From contig VZRZ01000572.1 in assembly GCA_013398175.1 (NCBI GenBank), positions 186,662 through 250,661 of the forward strand: a DNA stretch of 64,000 bases, read 5' to 3'. The first letter of the stretch is position 1, and the number at the start of each line of letters is the position of its first letter. The stretch comes from Climacteris rufus (lineage: Eukaryota; Chordata; Aves; Passeriformes; Climacteridae). Shown piece after piece: positions 28,101 through 41,700 of this stretch. Made by a program: the position numbers and the translations under genes. The notes beneath the pieces are model-generated. The model ran no database searches. It was not told where the DNA came from and saw nothing but the letters and a program-made list of their open reading frames with translations.

Positions 28101-31100
28101 GTTTGCAATATTGGGTGGCATCTGTATCTTCTGTTTCAACATCTTTGCTGTTCTGTTCTGGAATATGATTTGAATATTTTTTCTCATATGTGTGTCAAAT
28201 GAAATCCAAAGGATGTTTCGCTCTGCCTTGTTCCAAATTTCATTCAGCACTGACCTCTTTATTTTACCCTTGCAGTGATTTGGAAAAAAGCGTCTATCAG
28301 CCTCCCCCTCTTGACTTCTCTTTGATACCGGTAGGTCTCTCCATGCATCCTGGGACAACCTGCAAACTCCAGGGTGTTGCCTCCTCTGCTGTTTTAGTAT
28401 TCATAGTGAGATGAAATGCAGTATTAGCACCGGGTGAAGTGTTTGTGACTGGTTAAACTCTGCATCGTGCAGTGAGGGTGAGTGAACAAGGCAATGGAGT
28501 GATCTTCTACTATTTGTTAAAAAATTATTAAGAGGAACATTGTTTCAGAACAGATAATTAAAGTGTTCTGCTGCCATATATATATGTATGTCTTGAAAAC
28601 TGCTGCCCTATTTTTCTTATTTAAGAATTTTTACTGGATTTTTAAGTTGCACACAAACATTCCAGGAAATTAAATTCTCTAGAAATGTGGTTTTTCATGT
28701 CACATAATTAGTCATGTCTAATAAATATTGTTTGAAGCTTAGTGAGTACATTTAAATGAGGAATCTTACAATTTTCTCCTACCATATGTAAGTTTTCAGT
28801 TGAGATTTGATTATGTTTTCAGTATTTTTCTGTTTATCTGGTGCACAGAACATAGCCCAATCTAATCTAAAATGATTATTCTAACTTGTACATTAGAATA
28901 AAGAACAGAGACATAGATAAAAACCATACAGCTTCTAGGAAAGTGCATTTCTTAAGTGAGTGAAATTCTAGTGGAGCCCCTGTACAGTGATTGTGAATCC
29001 TGCTGCTGGAAACGTTTTCTTGGTTTCTTAATATGTACACTATAAATTCTATTTCTTTAATGTTTTTAAAGGAGTGGATTTGTGATCATTTATTTCAGTC
29101 ATCTCCCATGTTTTAAGTTTCTGTCTCAATCCTGCAGTGAGAAGCCTACATCCTAATAACACAGGAATAAATTTGAAGGTACTTCAAATGTTTTAAATTT
29201 GAGAGGAAATACATACTGTAAGTTGTGAACCAACATCAATGCTCAGCCTTAGTCTGGCTCCACTAAAGTCAAAGCAAATTGAATGGAAGCGAGATCAGTT
29301 AGGGAGTTTATTTTATGTAAAATATAAACATGTTAACAGGAGAAAATACTGTTTTCTTATGTTACAACCTTAATAACCAACATGATTTTTATCTTACAGT
29401 TCTGCAGGAGGCGCAGGGTTCAATTACATGTACAGGATGATTAAAAACAGCCGATATTCATCTGTGCACATACACCGAGTATTGTATGCTTTACTAGAAA
29501 TCCAGTTATGGATTTTAGGTGTCCCCAGTTGTGTGCCTCATAATTTTACTACCTCTTATTCCATTTTAAAAACTAGCACAAAATATTTAAGTAGTTTTAT
29601 TATGATTGCATCATTTTGACAAGGTAGAGAGGGACTATATATTTACAAACAGATACACATATTCAAAGCCTCTGAAAAAAACCAACCCTTTCCATATTTC
29701 TTCCTCTTCTCTTTCTTCTTCCTCCTATCCTACACTCATATTTATACAGGATGTGGTAACTTTACTCCTAAAGCATCATGATAAGTTATGGAGGTTGTGC
29801 TAGGTCTCTTTCAACAAAAGCCACTGAGACTAGAAAATTATCTCCAGGAGAAGCACTGGAACCTGTAACATGGCTGCCCTGATGTTCCTCTTGCTGTTAG
29901 AATGAGAGTTGAGAGAGGACTAGGAAACAATTTAGTATATGGACACCATGTGGCTTAAGACATTTGCAAACCTGAACACCATTGCAAACGCAAAGCTGAA
30001 GTTCAAGCTCAGCCTCTTCAAGGAATGTATACCTGTTTATGAGATTTGTGGGAGTGGGAATAGAGGGATTGCAAATATTCATTAATTATCTACTGCAGCA
30101 AGCAACATGTTTTGGTGAACTGCTAGGTGTCTTCACAAAGGGCCTGCTCCTGCCACTTTGAAACCCCAGGAGAAGGGTCAGGATTATCAAAAGGATGGAG
30201 GTAAGGAAGCTGCATGTCAGTCCGGCTTCTCCTACAGACCTACTGTGCTATCATAGAAAAGTCACTTACTCTTTCATATCCTCACACAGCGAAGCTGCCA
30301 CCTGCAACAGCCTTCATCAGAAGCATTAGGCTGTTAAATTGACTGCTATGAATGGCACACACAAGTTAATTTATTTTACATAGTACAATAGTCCCAGTCT
30401 TGATAACCAAATGAAGCAGAATTTATTAAAAAATTATAGCAACTCTGAGACCATGAATAAAGGGAGTTATTTGCAATTTCATATTAAATCATTCAGGCAA
30501 AGCCAGCAAGCAAACCTCCTAGAGGGCAAAAAATCATTAGTGTATAAAACAGTGTGGGTTTAGCCCAGATGGTCCCATCAGGTGGGCACATACTTCCTGA
30601 TAGGTGTTATTTGACCCTGTATGCAAAAAAAGTGTGTTATGTGAATAAATCTTGTAGACAGGTTCAGGCAACCTCTTTGAAGTAATGCATATTAACTGGA
30701 AAGAAATTAAAAGGGTGTCTATTGAGGCTTGCCAAAGGCTATTTACACAGTAAGTACCATGTTAAATTGAGAAGAAACACCTCAGTATCAGAACTGATGT
30801 AACAGGAAAAAGTCTCAGTCTTTTCATTGATCAAAGAAAATACAATGTCTAAAGCACTAGGAATAACCCTTGCATTAACAACACAGAAAGTCAGTGACTT
30901 TCTGATACGGACACCACAGATGCTGTCCTCTAAAAACCATCATTTTACACCAGCACCTATCTTACTTCATTATCTCTTTGCTTTATATTGGCCCAAGTGA
31001 AGAGAAGAAAGATGCAAAAAGATTGCTCTCCTTGCCAGCACTCACACAGTGGCCAAGAATAAATGTGGCTCATCAGATTATTCATACTTGAGACTGAACA

Positions 31101-34100
31101 CAGCACTGATAAAATGGCAAAGAGAGCAATACCTGAATTATTAGCTGACTGACAGCTAACTGTGTGTTTGGTAAAAGAGAATTCTCCTGTAAGAACTGGA
31201 ACTTTTCTAAATTCTAGTCATTGATAACTGTGTCACAGATTAAAGTATCACGGTCATCCTCAGATGGGTTAGCAGGCAGAGTGCAAAAGAGGCTGTGAAA
31301 TGTGCACTGTGAGTGCAACTTGTCAGGTACACACTGCTGTGAGTAGCAGACATAGTAAATGCTGCGTCTCTTTTATGTATGAACAAATAGGTATGAAAAT
31401 GCTTGGGTTTTCTGAATTTACAACCCAACTAGGATTACAAGCCTAAAAATGGAAATTGAGTTGCAATCAGTGACATTGGATCACAAGCAAACAGCTGCAA
31501 AAGCAGTAAAACAAAGGCAAAATGTTAAGCTGATTGGAATTTCACAGGATTGACATTGTTGCTTAAAGTGCTTGGGTTGATTACATTTAAAAAACATTAA
31601 AGCAAAACAAATAATATCAACCACATAAGTTATTATACAAATACAGTAACAGACCAACAAAAGAAAAATAAATTAAAACAACCCTTGCTAAAAGGTACTA
31701 GCAAAAACAGGTACACAGCCAAAACTTGTCAAAATTTCTAGTATTCATTCAGCTGTAATACACTGCTCACAACTATCAGCCACAAGCAGCAAAAAAGAGA
31801 CAAAACAAGAAGGGTCTGCTGTTAAGAGGCATCAAATCATTGGCAGCTGCAAGTTGTCAGCTCAGGTGCCAAGTACATGATGCTGGAACAGATGAGTGAA
31901 TGAAATGTAATGTCTGAAGATAAAAGGTTGTGGTAGCACGTTAGGACCCATCACGTAACATGAATTTCAGTTTCATTTTGTTAGGTCTTTAATTTTTATT
32001 AAACCTGATATGAAGGAAACACCTACTGCTTTATTTTCTTTACTCCAACTGCTACAGGAACAAGGCTTTTGACACACATTCCAGTACTCTCAGGTAACTA
32101 AATTATTACAATAGAATTGACAGGAGTAATATTGGGACTTAATTTCAAAAAGGTGTTCTGCATCACAGGTATGGCTTTTCCATCACTCCCTCTTCTGCCT
32201 CCCCCTGCTATGTCCCCAAATTAGAAATTACATAAAATCTCAACAGTCTGTTCTGGGAAACATGACAGTTGAGTTCTGAGCTCATCCTCTAAGATAACTG
32301 ATTAATCAACACTGCAGTGCTGTGGAAACACAGCACAAGACAAAAATATTCTTTTTTCTAAGTATAGAACATAGTAATAAGATTTATAAATGGACAATGC
32401 ATCTCAGCAACAGTATGATAAACAATTGGAAAACTTCAATTGTTGTTAGAATTAATATACCTAGAACCTGACACCATAAAATATAGTCATCTTAGGGAAG
32501 CACAGAATAATATTAGACATCTGTGCTAGCATTTTGTTTCCTAGCTGCTAGCTGAAAAGCTTCTATTGTCTTAGATATTTTTCCATTCTTTCATAAGGGA
32601 CTGGAAATCTACGCATAAGCATAAGAGAAAAGGGATTCTGCTTTATTTAAGCAACTAAAATGCTTTACGCCATAGGATTGTTCCTGTGGGGATCCCAATC
32701 CTGCAAAACTTGTGCAAATGTGCTTAATTTGACAAAGAAGAGTTCCTCTGCCTAGACTGGCACTATTCATACAGCTGTGACAGACAGCTTTTGGAGTGAA
32801 GTCAAGACATTCAGCACACTGGAAACGGAATCCAATTTACAGAATTGTGACCGCAATTTTTTTAAAAATCAAAATAAAATGCTCCCTAGTTTAGCTAGTG
32901 TTAGTATAAAGTGTGTATTCCACAGTTTTTCAGAGCTGATGTCAGACTACTGATGTTGGACTGGTGTGATACCAGTGCTGTGATCTTTTCATAGGCTAGC
33001 ATGAATTTAAAATGCTTTTTCATACTTTATGAAAAGGCTTATTCTAGTAATTTTACTCTCAGTAACTTACTGCAATGATCTGTTTGTTTTACAATCTAAA
33101 GCTGTCTTGCAGCTGAAGAAAACCAAAGATTATTATCCTGTACTTTAGTATTTAAATATTAGTTCATAGTATTAACATTTTAAAAACCAATTTTCACATA
33201 AGTCAATGGAAATAAGGATTTTTTTTTCCTAAAATTGAACTGATTTAGAAATTATTTGTATGAAAAATTACTTTTCATATAAACATGAGCCCTGAAGATT
33301 CAAATGATACCTTAAGAATATCTGGTTTTTTGCTTCTTTTAAAACTAAATAATGCCCTAAGAATGTTCAGCAGTAAACTGCAAAATACAGACCTTTGGAC
33401 CAGCACTGGTTAATGCTGATCTAGAAAGTGATTTCATTCACAGTGAAGAAACCTTGCCCATTTTAAAAGGTCAGTAATTATTATATTTTTATACAGAAAT
33501 TCTGAATCCTTATTAATAAAACCATAAAAGAGGGATAGCAGATTTAGCTTTTCAGTGGAAAAGCTCCTGGGTCTCAATGGGAGTTGAAGTCTCCTGTAAG
33601 ATGTCTATCTTCTGTGTCAGAGACAGAACATTTTATTCTAACATCAATAAAAGAACAAGAGCTGCATCCTAATTATGCTCATCTTGAGCCTGCATACCAG
33701 CCTTCATTCATGTGAGTGATCTCTGCAGACCACTACAATCATGCACTTCAGTAAGTACCCTAAGGTTACATTCTATGTCTGTTTTCTTGCATCGGTATAA
33801 TAACAGGATAAATCACAAATCATCTTAGCTGAAAAAGTCCACTTCTCTTTCCCATTCAGTGTAAAGTGCTACATTGCCTAATGAAGCCATTGATAAATCC
33901 AACTGAACTTCAAATGTTGTTACAGTAGAAGCTAGTACTTCATTTTCACCATTATTTCACAAAAGATATTTCACATTCACAGTAGAGTACAATGAAAAAA
34001 GTTATTTTCTTTCCTACGGAAGACTAAAATACGAGCTGTAGCTGCACTTCAAAAGCCATTTCTTGAATTGGAGTGTCAGCCATAAAGTAGCAAGCAGGAT

Positions 34101-34904
34101 TCTTAAAGAAAACAACCAAAAGCAATATTGTCTAATAAATACATAACGAGTGAATGAAACACAACAGGTAGAAATAAATTTTGTGAGATGAGAATATTTC
34201 CTTATAAATGCTAGAACCAACTGTCAATCCCCATGAAGACAAGAAGAGTGTTTTCACTGTTGATGTAATTGGAATAGGACTTTGGCTACTGAAGTTCAAG
34301 AAATGTATAATGGAGTGGAAGTATCAAACTGAGCAAGGCAGATACCCAGCATTACCACTGACTCAAGCCACCATCGATCTCTCCTCATTCCCTACTGATA
34401 CTTTCTTCTACATTTATTCTTTGCCAAATTCGGGTTGTGAGTTCAGAGATTTTATTAGCCAGTGCAGGACAAATGCCAGCCAAATTCAACCAGGAAAATC
34501 ACAAACAAAACCTTTTGTACTAAGCCTTTTGATGTTTTTAAAATCAAACACTCCAGATCCCTATCTGTTTCAGTGGTGACAAAATGCTGTCAATTATGAC
34601 CAAAATGTTCGAGATGATATATACATGATAGTGTGTAAAATAGTGGTATTCTGTTTCTAAGAAATGGACTGTGTCTTGAGAAATGAAAATGGGACCTACA
34701 GATATTTAGAAAATGGTAGGATCAAGCTCTGTCTTCTGTACAAACAATGCTTATTTAAATGGACTGGGTAATTTCAGTCTTGATGGATATGTTATATGTG
34801 ATCAGTGTTGCAATCTTTACAGACTCAGTCAAAGTAAACAATCTATGATATCATTTTAACAAAAGATAAGCTCAATCTCTATAAATGTAATTTATCTCTA
34901 TTAT
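25130..34904. other. Downstream region of USP46, no supported gene
   Basis: About 9.8 kb of AT-rich sequence with no coding exon recognised on either strand. A 9-bp tandem (GCCGTTACC twice) lies at 26699-26716. The right-hand part could include distal 3' UTR of USP46, since AATAAA occurs on the minus strand at 34451-34456 and 33632-33637; this cannot be settled by eye. Confidence 0.45.
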
Positions 34905-35631
34905 ATGTGTCATCTCACCCCCTTTATTGCAGTGCTCTGTAAGTTCTGAAATCTCACCTCATCTGTACTATCTCATGACAAAATAAGTGACTGAACATAC
35001 AGAATTACTTAGTTTCAGTGTAATTTCAACCCCTCTATGTGAATTTTAGGCCTCCAGTTATGCACTGAGAGTTTCTAACAACCAAAAGTTGAAATGATTT
35101 TGGAAGAATATCTTTCCTGCAGCAGAGTAACATGTAAAAAAATCCCCTATACAACCACAACTCCAATCATAATGAAATTGATTTTTTTCCTTATACTTAA
35201 AATGAGTAAGTATATGTCAGGATGTATTTAAAGGAATGCTTTGTAAATCAACACACTTCAAAACCATTTAGAAAGTTTTAAATAATTTTGCCCTAAATGT
35301 AACGAACACTTCCATATAAAATACTACTCTAGCTGGATTGGGTTTAACAGCTGACATCCAAGTCTTATTATGTTAGTCCATATAAATTCCACTAAAATCT
35401 GACTTCAATTAGCTCTTCAATCAGAGTTAAAAACTACAAACAACCCCCCCTCTAAAACAAAGTTCTGAATGTCAAAAATGGACGGTTATAGTCAATATCA
35501 CATAGACCATTGAATAGGAGACAGTGTCGTTGATCAGCCATCCAAGCTTGGTCTCTGTAAAAGTCAGTTCAGGGCAGCCATCACCTTTTTGTGTGCAGCA
35601 TCATTGTGCGCAAATATCTCAGTTTGCCAAG
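34905..35631 (-). other. USP46: Probable proximal 3' UTR of USP46
   Basis: This AT-rich stretch follows the stop codon and contains no ORF or recognised repeat. It runs to just past the first AATAAA hexamer on the minus strand. The end point is inferred from that hexamer. A longer 3' UTR reaching further left is quite possible, because further hexamers occur at 34451-34456 and 33632-33637. Confidence 0.45.
34923..34928 (-). promoter_or_regulatory. Candidate poly(A) signal AATAAA for USP46
   Basis: This is the first AATAAA on the minus strand after the stop, about 704 nt downstream. It is followed by a G/T-containing stretch (GGGGGTGAGATG) that could serve as the downstream element. The motif is common in AT-rich DNA, so use is inferred only. 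Confidence 0.4.
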
Positions 35632-35733
35632 TCACTCTCTTGACTGATAGAATAAAATGTAGCCAGACTCTGAATTTTTTGATATATCAGATGTCAGACC
35701 ATAGAATTCTTCAATAGCTTGAGCATCTATTTT
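35632..35733 (-). CDS. USP46: USP46 coding exon 9 (residues 334-366 and stop)
   Basis: This 102-nt terminal coding exon follows a TTTTGCAG acceptor and starts in phase 0. It encodes KIDAQAIEEFYGLTSDI through GYILFYQSRE and ends in TGA at 35634-35632. The final Glu is as in USP46; USP12 ends in Asp. Confidence 0.97.
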   Translation of the reverse strand, partial: KIDAQAIEEFYGLTSDISKNSESGYILFYQSRE

Positions 35734-38700
35734 CTGCAAAATAAATATTTTTTTTTAATATTCTGTTAGATAAGACAAATACCGAACACAGATTAAATGA
35801 CTGTATGAACATAAAAGACAAATTCAGTTATTTGTTTTGGGGTGGCAATTAGCAAATTCTGTTTGCAATTTAAGCAATAAAAGGGCAATTCTCAGGCGCT
35901 GAGCCCTTCTGATCTCACTCATGGAAGTCATAGGCATGTTTCTGTTACTGAACCTAAATGAATTAGCCTTTTTTCCAATAACAGAGAGACTCCTTGGAAA
36001 GCAGTACTGAACACTGTCAGAACACATAAATGTGACCATGTAATCCCATCCTTCTCAGCTTTCCAGAAGCCTTCTTCAAAACATGCCCCATCCAGCATCC
36101 CAGTGCTTACTTTCCTTACCTCTTGGCAAATCAGACTCAAGACCTCAGTTTTGCCAGTGTGCCACAATGACATAAAGAGTTTGCTTAAGAATGAATTGTA
36201 AAATGCTTAGACAGAATCTGTAACAGCTGTGGGACAGATACTGCTCTAATTTACATTCAGGCAATCCCAGAACAACAACACAATTCAGACTTTCTTGTAA
36301 CTTTCCAATTATTGTTCAAAATCTAAAATTCTACCGCAATGCTGCCTTTACCTAGTTCAATTTTGCCAAGTGATAAGGTTTTAATGAATTTAATTGATTT
36401 TATTAGATATAGTAAAAATTCAGAATTAAACTCTCAGTCTGATATTAAAAACATTCGAAGTTGCTCTGAAATAAAAAACCTGCTGATATTGACAAAGCAC
36501 AAACTACATGATTAATAATTTTGTTTACAATCTTTCTTCCTAACAGAGTTGAGCTAAATGTCACATTACAGCAAAACAGTGGCTTTGCAGACTGGTAATC
36601 TCTACCATGTTCTGGATCAGAATTTTAACCCCCAGTAGAAAAGAAAACATAAATACAAAGTTGTGCTCATGAATTTCAGCATACTGACCTCTACAATGTC
36701 ATCATCAAACAAGAGCCAAAATCCATGACTTTTCACAATAGTAATGTAATGCCCCCGATTCGGTCCACTAGAAAGCAAAACAAAAACCCAAACCACAAAA
36801 TTTTAGAAAATACTATTGAGTCCATTTTGATAAGTCACATTTCTTTATGAAAGCAGAAGTGTAACTAAATGTTACGAAAAACATAGTAAACCCATCTCTG
36901 GTGGTAAACAAGACATTTAGTCCTTTCACCTTTTTATTGACATATTGCAAAGCTCATCAACTGAAAGCTAAATGTGTTGTTTTCATCTGTGCCAGGACCA
37001 TTTGCAAATTAACTTACAGAACACAGTTGCTCATGGCAGGCATCAACTATTGCAAATATTTAAAAAAAGATTATGAACTAAATATTAGGAGATAAATTGA
37101 CCACGGTGATCTGTTGGGGGGCCCATATGCTGACAGCCTCTGGTCCTCACAGAGTCCTGGTTCCCAAGCTCTTTAAGTGGTCTCATGAGGAAGGAGGTAG
37201 TGTCATCAATTTAAGATAAAACTTGTGACTTTTGGAGACCTGAGACGCTATTTCTTAAACAAGCACCGATTTACTATGAGGGAGGTTGACTAAAAGGTTC
37301 AGCCCAAGACATGGGCATGTCAGTGCAGCAGCAGGGTTTAAGCCCTCCCTCCCGCTCTCCCCACATTTTGTCAGGGATGCCCCTGCCCTTGGCAAACGTG
37401 TGGCAACAGTCTGTGACACACAAGACAGCACATTACCTTCCACAGTGAACAACAACAGCTACCAAGTCGTACATCCGATCTAAGTTGACAGCATCACCAG
37501 ATGTGTTGAAGAGACGTAACTCCAGAGGAAACACTACACGGTAAGACAGCTTAGTATACCTGTGCAACTGCTCCATATACTTGAATCTCTTGAGGTGTAA
37601 GGCAAGAATCATTGGCAGTTTTTTTACTCTCATCCTGTAAAACCATTAGAGTGCATATGATAAACACTTGACCTGTTCAAAGACATTTTTTCTTCCCTTA
37701 ATAATCAAATTCTGCATTATAAAAGCACTTTGTAAGTAACAATAGACAACTAGCAGTAGCTTCTAGACTAAGACACATGCCTTCAAATCTGTCTGCAGCT
37801 TCTCTGGTCCACACAGAAAATGCAGTTGGGATGTAAGTCTTCCAGGTAAACAAAATAAATATCAAGGAAGAAGTTTGTCAGAGCCCAAGAAGGACATGGT
37901 GAAACAGCCTGCTCTTTGCTTACCTCTTCTGTGCCTCTTGTTTACTGCAGCAAGTTTCACAGTAGTATTTCTGTTCACTGCATAGTGTCTCTGTGTTACT
38001 GAAGTCTCTGTAAATAAATACAATTATAAATTCTTAAAGGATCTGAATATATTTGCCTCACTTGGGCTGATGAACTGGAACCCAAAAGACACACAGGATG
38101 AAACTTCACCCAGTCCAGTTTTCTAAAGCATCTGAAGCAACTGTATGGGGGTTTGCAAATGGACTTCAGGTATCTGGCTGCTATGACAGGTTGTATTAGG
38201 GGCTGAGGCTCTCCATATGATAGAAATGCTGGGTCAGGTATCTCAAAATGAGACCTATATCTGGTCTGTCACACATAAAGGGGCCACCTAGACTTGGGTA
38301 TAGTGACTCAATCTATCCAATTTTTTTTTAATATTATTTGCAGAATGAAGCAACTTCAAGAGCACTTCTGTCATCCCCAAATAGCTCACATTTTATGGTG
38401 TTCTTCTGTAAGACAGGTTTGAGTCCTCTTACAGGAAAAAATAAACTGAACTCAGTTTCCTGCATCTTCTAACCTTTTGAACACTCATCCAGAAGTTTAT
38501 AGATACCTTTTCATTTTCTGAAAACGAAAAAGGCAGCTAGCATAGAAAATTTTGTAAATTCTGATCAAGTAAATACACTTGGAGATATTTCTGGATTAAG
38601 CCTTTGTAGTGACAAAGGCACAGGTAGGCTGGTCTGATAGCATCTCTTAGTTCACAGAAAAGATTTGTTGGAAGTCACAGAGCTGATATGCTTTGGAACA

Positions 38701-41700
38701 GAATTTTAGGTAGCTAAAAACATTTAACTGTAAAAAAAAAAAAGCAAATTTTTTGTCACCTCTTCTGTTATGTTGCAGCTGAACAGGTGTTTTGAGAACT
38801 GTAAATGCAGATATAAGCACCTATCTTCCATTTTAAGCACATGGGTTTTCTTGTGACTTTGGGCTCAAACAGATATATTAGAAGTACAGAACTGTCCTAT
38901 TTATTGCCTCTACCTTGTACCTGACAGGCTTCTGAACTCCAGGGAAATTCAGACCCATTCAGACCCAAATAAATTCCATTTTATCATTGCAGTTCACATG
39001 CATGGAGGCTGAAGCCAACTGTATTCAAGTTCAGCCTGCTGTCATAGTAGGCAACACCAGAATTGTCTTACAAAGCCAAAGAATTGTCTTACAAAGCCAA
39101 AATCATTCTGGATGATTATTTCTTCCTGATATCATCACTACAGGGGTAGATGGGAGAGATGAAGACTATATAGTTCGCTAGGGCATAGATATGAGAAGTT
39201 AATTACATAACTTCATTAAAGTTTTATATTCTCTAAGGTTGACAGAGCAAGACAAAGAGGCACTTCATATGACTGCATAATATTTTTAAAAACTGATAGG
39301 CATTGATTTAATTGCAAATTCAGTAGCTCTTTCAGCAATCAAGAACCTTCAGCATGGCACTTCTAACAGATGTTGAACAATTATAAACAACAGATCATTG
39401 ACTGGAGTTCACACAAAGTCTGCACGTGCAAGAACCACAGCCTTGAAGAACTCTTCTCTAGACCTGCAAAGCAAGTTCCAAGATATGTCTAACTCTCTTC
39501 TATACCATTAATAGTCCAATCTGCATTCTCTTTATATATTATTTCAACAAGAGAAAGGATTTTGTTAATGTACCTGCTTAAGATGTATGAAGTTATCACT
39601 GACCTTGTGCTTCCACAGTCCATGTCTCTACAGTCTCTATGCTACAGTGTGAAAGATGCTTTCTATTGTTTCTATGCATAAACAACATGAATTTTCTGTT
39701 TTAAGAGATGAGAGAATTCTTAGTGTAATATAAATGCACAGTTAAGTCAGGGTCAAACTGACTGGTAAACTCTGCAACTCCTAGTGGAAATAAAAATAGT
39801 GGATATGTACTATATTTGTTATTGGACTTGTATTGCTTTAGGCCCAGCTGTCTACCCTGTGGATTTAGACTATGCCAGAGGCTTATATTCTTTCTGTTCT
39901 TTGGATATCTTGAGCACAAAAGGACCTTTTACATTTTAAAAAACTACAGAAATAAAAGAACATTATCTGTAGTGGCAAAAAGATTCAATCCATTTAAATG
40001 TTATCTTGCACAGCTTTTCTATATGTTACCTCTGCAATTCAATAGCACTTTAACCTATTCAGACAAAGCAGTTGTCAAAAAAAAGGGAACAGCAAAAATT
40101 CCAAAAAGAGTAATAACTTGTATGTTCCTATTGAAAGAAACCAAAAAAGCACCTATGCTTTACTTAATAATGCATAATACCAGAGAGCAATGAGAGGAAA
40201 TCCATGTTATAACCAAATATATATTTTCTAAACAGAGGTAGAAATGCTGCTAATGTAAAACACCATCAGAATAAATGATAGGTGATGATTCTCCTCCTAT
40301 TTAATCTGTAAATAGCAGCCTCTACCTCCCACCCCAAGAAAAGAAAATTTGGTATTTTGCTTTCCTTTATTTCCAAAAGGGCCAATGGGTGAATTTCAAA
40401 ATGTATGTCATCCTGTTGGAGTACAGGCACATACTACACTGAGATGCATAAAGAAACTTAAGGCATCCATTCCTCTCAGTATTGTATAGATCTCTCTTGG
40501 AATACTATGCCTTGCTTTAGGTAGCTGCATTTCAAGAAATACAGAGTTCAAGAGAGAGGTTCAGTTGAAGAGAATGCTAAAGAGTAATGAACATGAGCAG
40601 AGATCTGGAGAAGCTAGCCTGAGAAGAAAAAGTTGAATGACCTCAGGCTGTTTAAATTAATCAAAAGTGATTACATTCTTGCTGTATATAAAAGGCTACT
40701 GCTAAGGGAAATGGGGGTAACCCCTGGATTATGTTTAGAGTACACAGGGCAAGCAGAAATAGGCTTTAACTGAAAAACAGAAGATTCATATTACACAGAA
40801 GATAAAACTTATTAGTAATGAGAACAGGAAGGAGTGGGATAGACAATCAAGATACTACTACTAAAGAGGTCTTCTGGAACAGGCTGGATAAGCATCCTGT
40901 CTGATGTGGAGACAGGGGCTAACCTCTTGGAGTCACTTTCAACTCCACCATTCACCTGTTGGTTGCAGTAGTGCAGACACAGTTCTTCCACATCTTAAGC
41001 TATGGCCACTGTCTGTTCAGTAGTAGAAATGCTATTGGTATTTTTACTGAAGTAGTCTGCCTTTGCATGAAAAGGCCTTTCCCAACAACACAGTTCCAAG
41101 AAGCTAAACAACCAAGAAATCAAAAAAATGGAGAAAGCTGAAGGGACAGGCGGTAACTTATGTACAGCAGCAGTTTCTAACAAGCTCACCAGACTCAGCT
41201 GTAAGAAAAAGTCAGAGCTCAGTCTCCAGTAACTGGATAACATAGAACCAAATAACAACTCAGATTAGAAAGGACCTCAAAAGGCACTTCAGCATCCTTG
41301 CAGCTCAGTGAGATTTCAAATTGAACATCATAGAGAAAGGTAAGTTATGCTGACAAATTCAAGGTAGTTGCTACAGTGAGGAACTCAGAAGTGTGCAAAC
41401 AGAAGCCTGTAGTACCAGTACTGATTCAACTGCTGGTTACTATGAACAGGCAAAGAGACTACAGCAGAAAAAAGAGAAAATAATGCACTGCTTTCCAAAG
41501 CCTCTCCTCAGTTTGCTCACTTTTTACAATGAGGCTGGTTAGTGCAGTGTGGACTACTTGAGGGCTAAGGACTGCTACAGTATCCTATGGGAGACTGAAC
41601 AGAAGCTGAGAAGGAAAAAACTTACTGGACCTAGCACTCCAAAATATAACAGAAGTTACTTAGTACAGCTCTGGTATTCACAGAGAAATCACTGCTTTCT

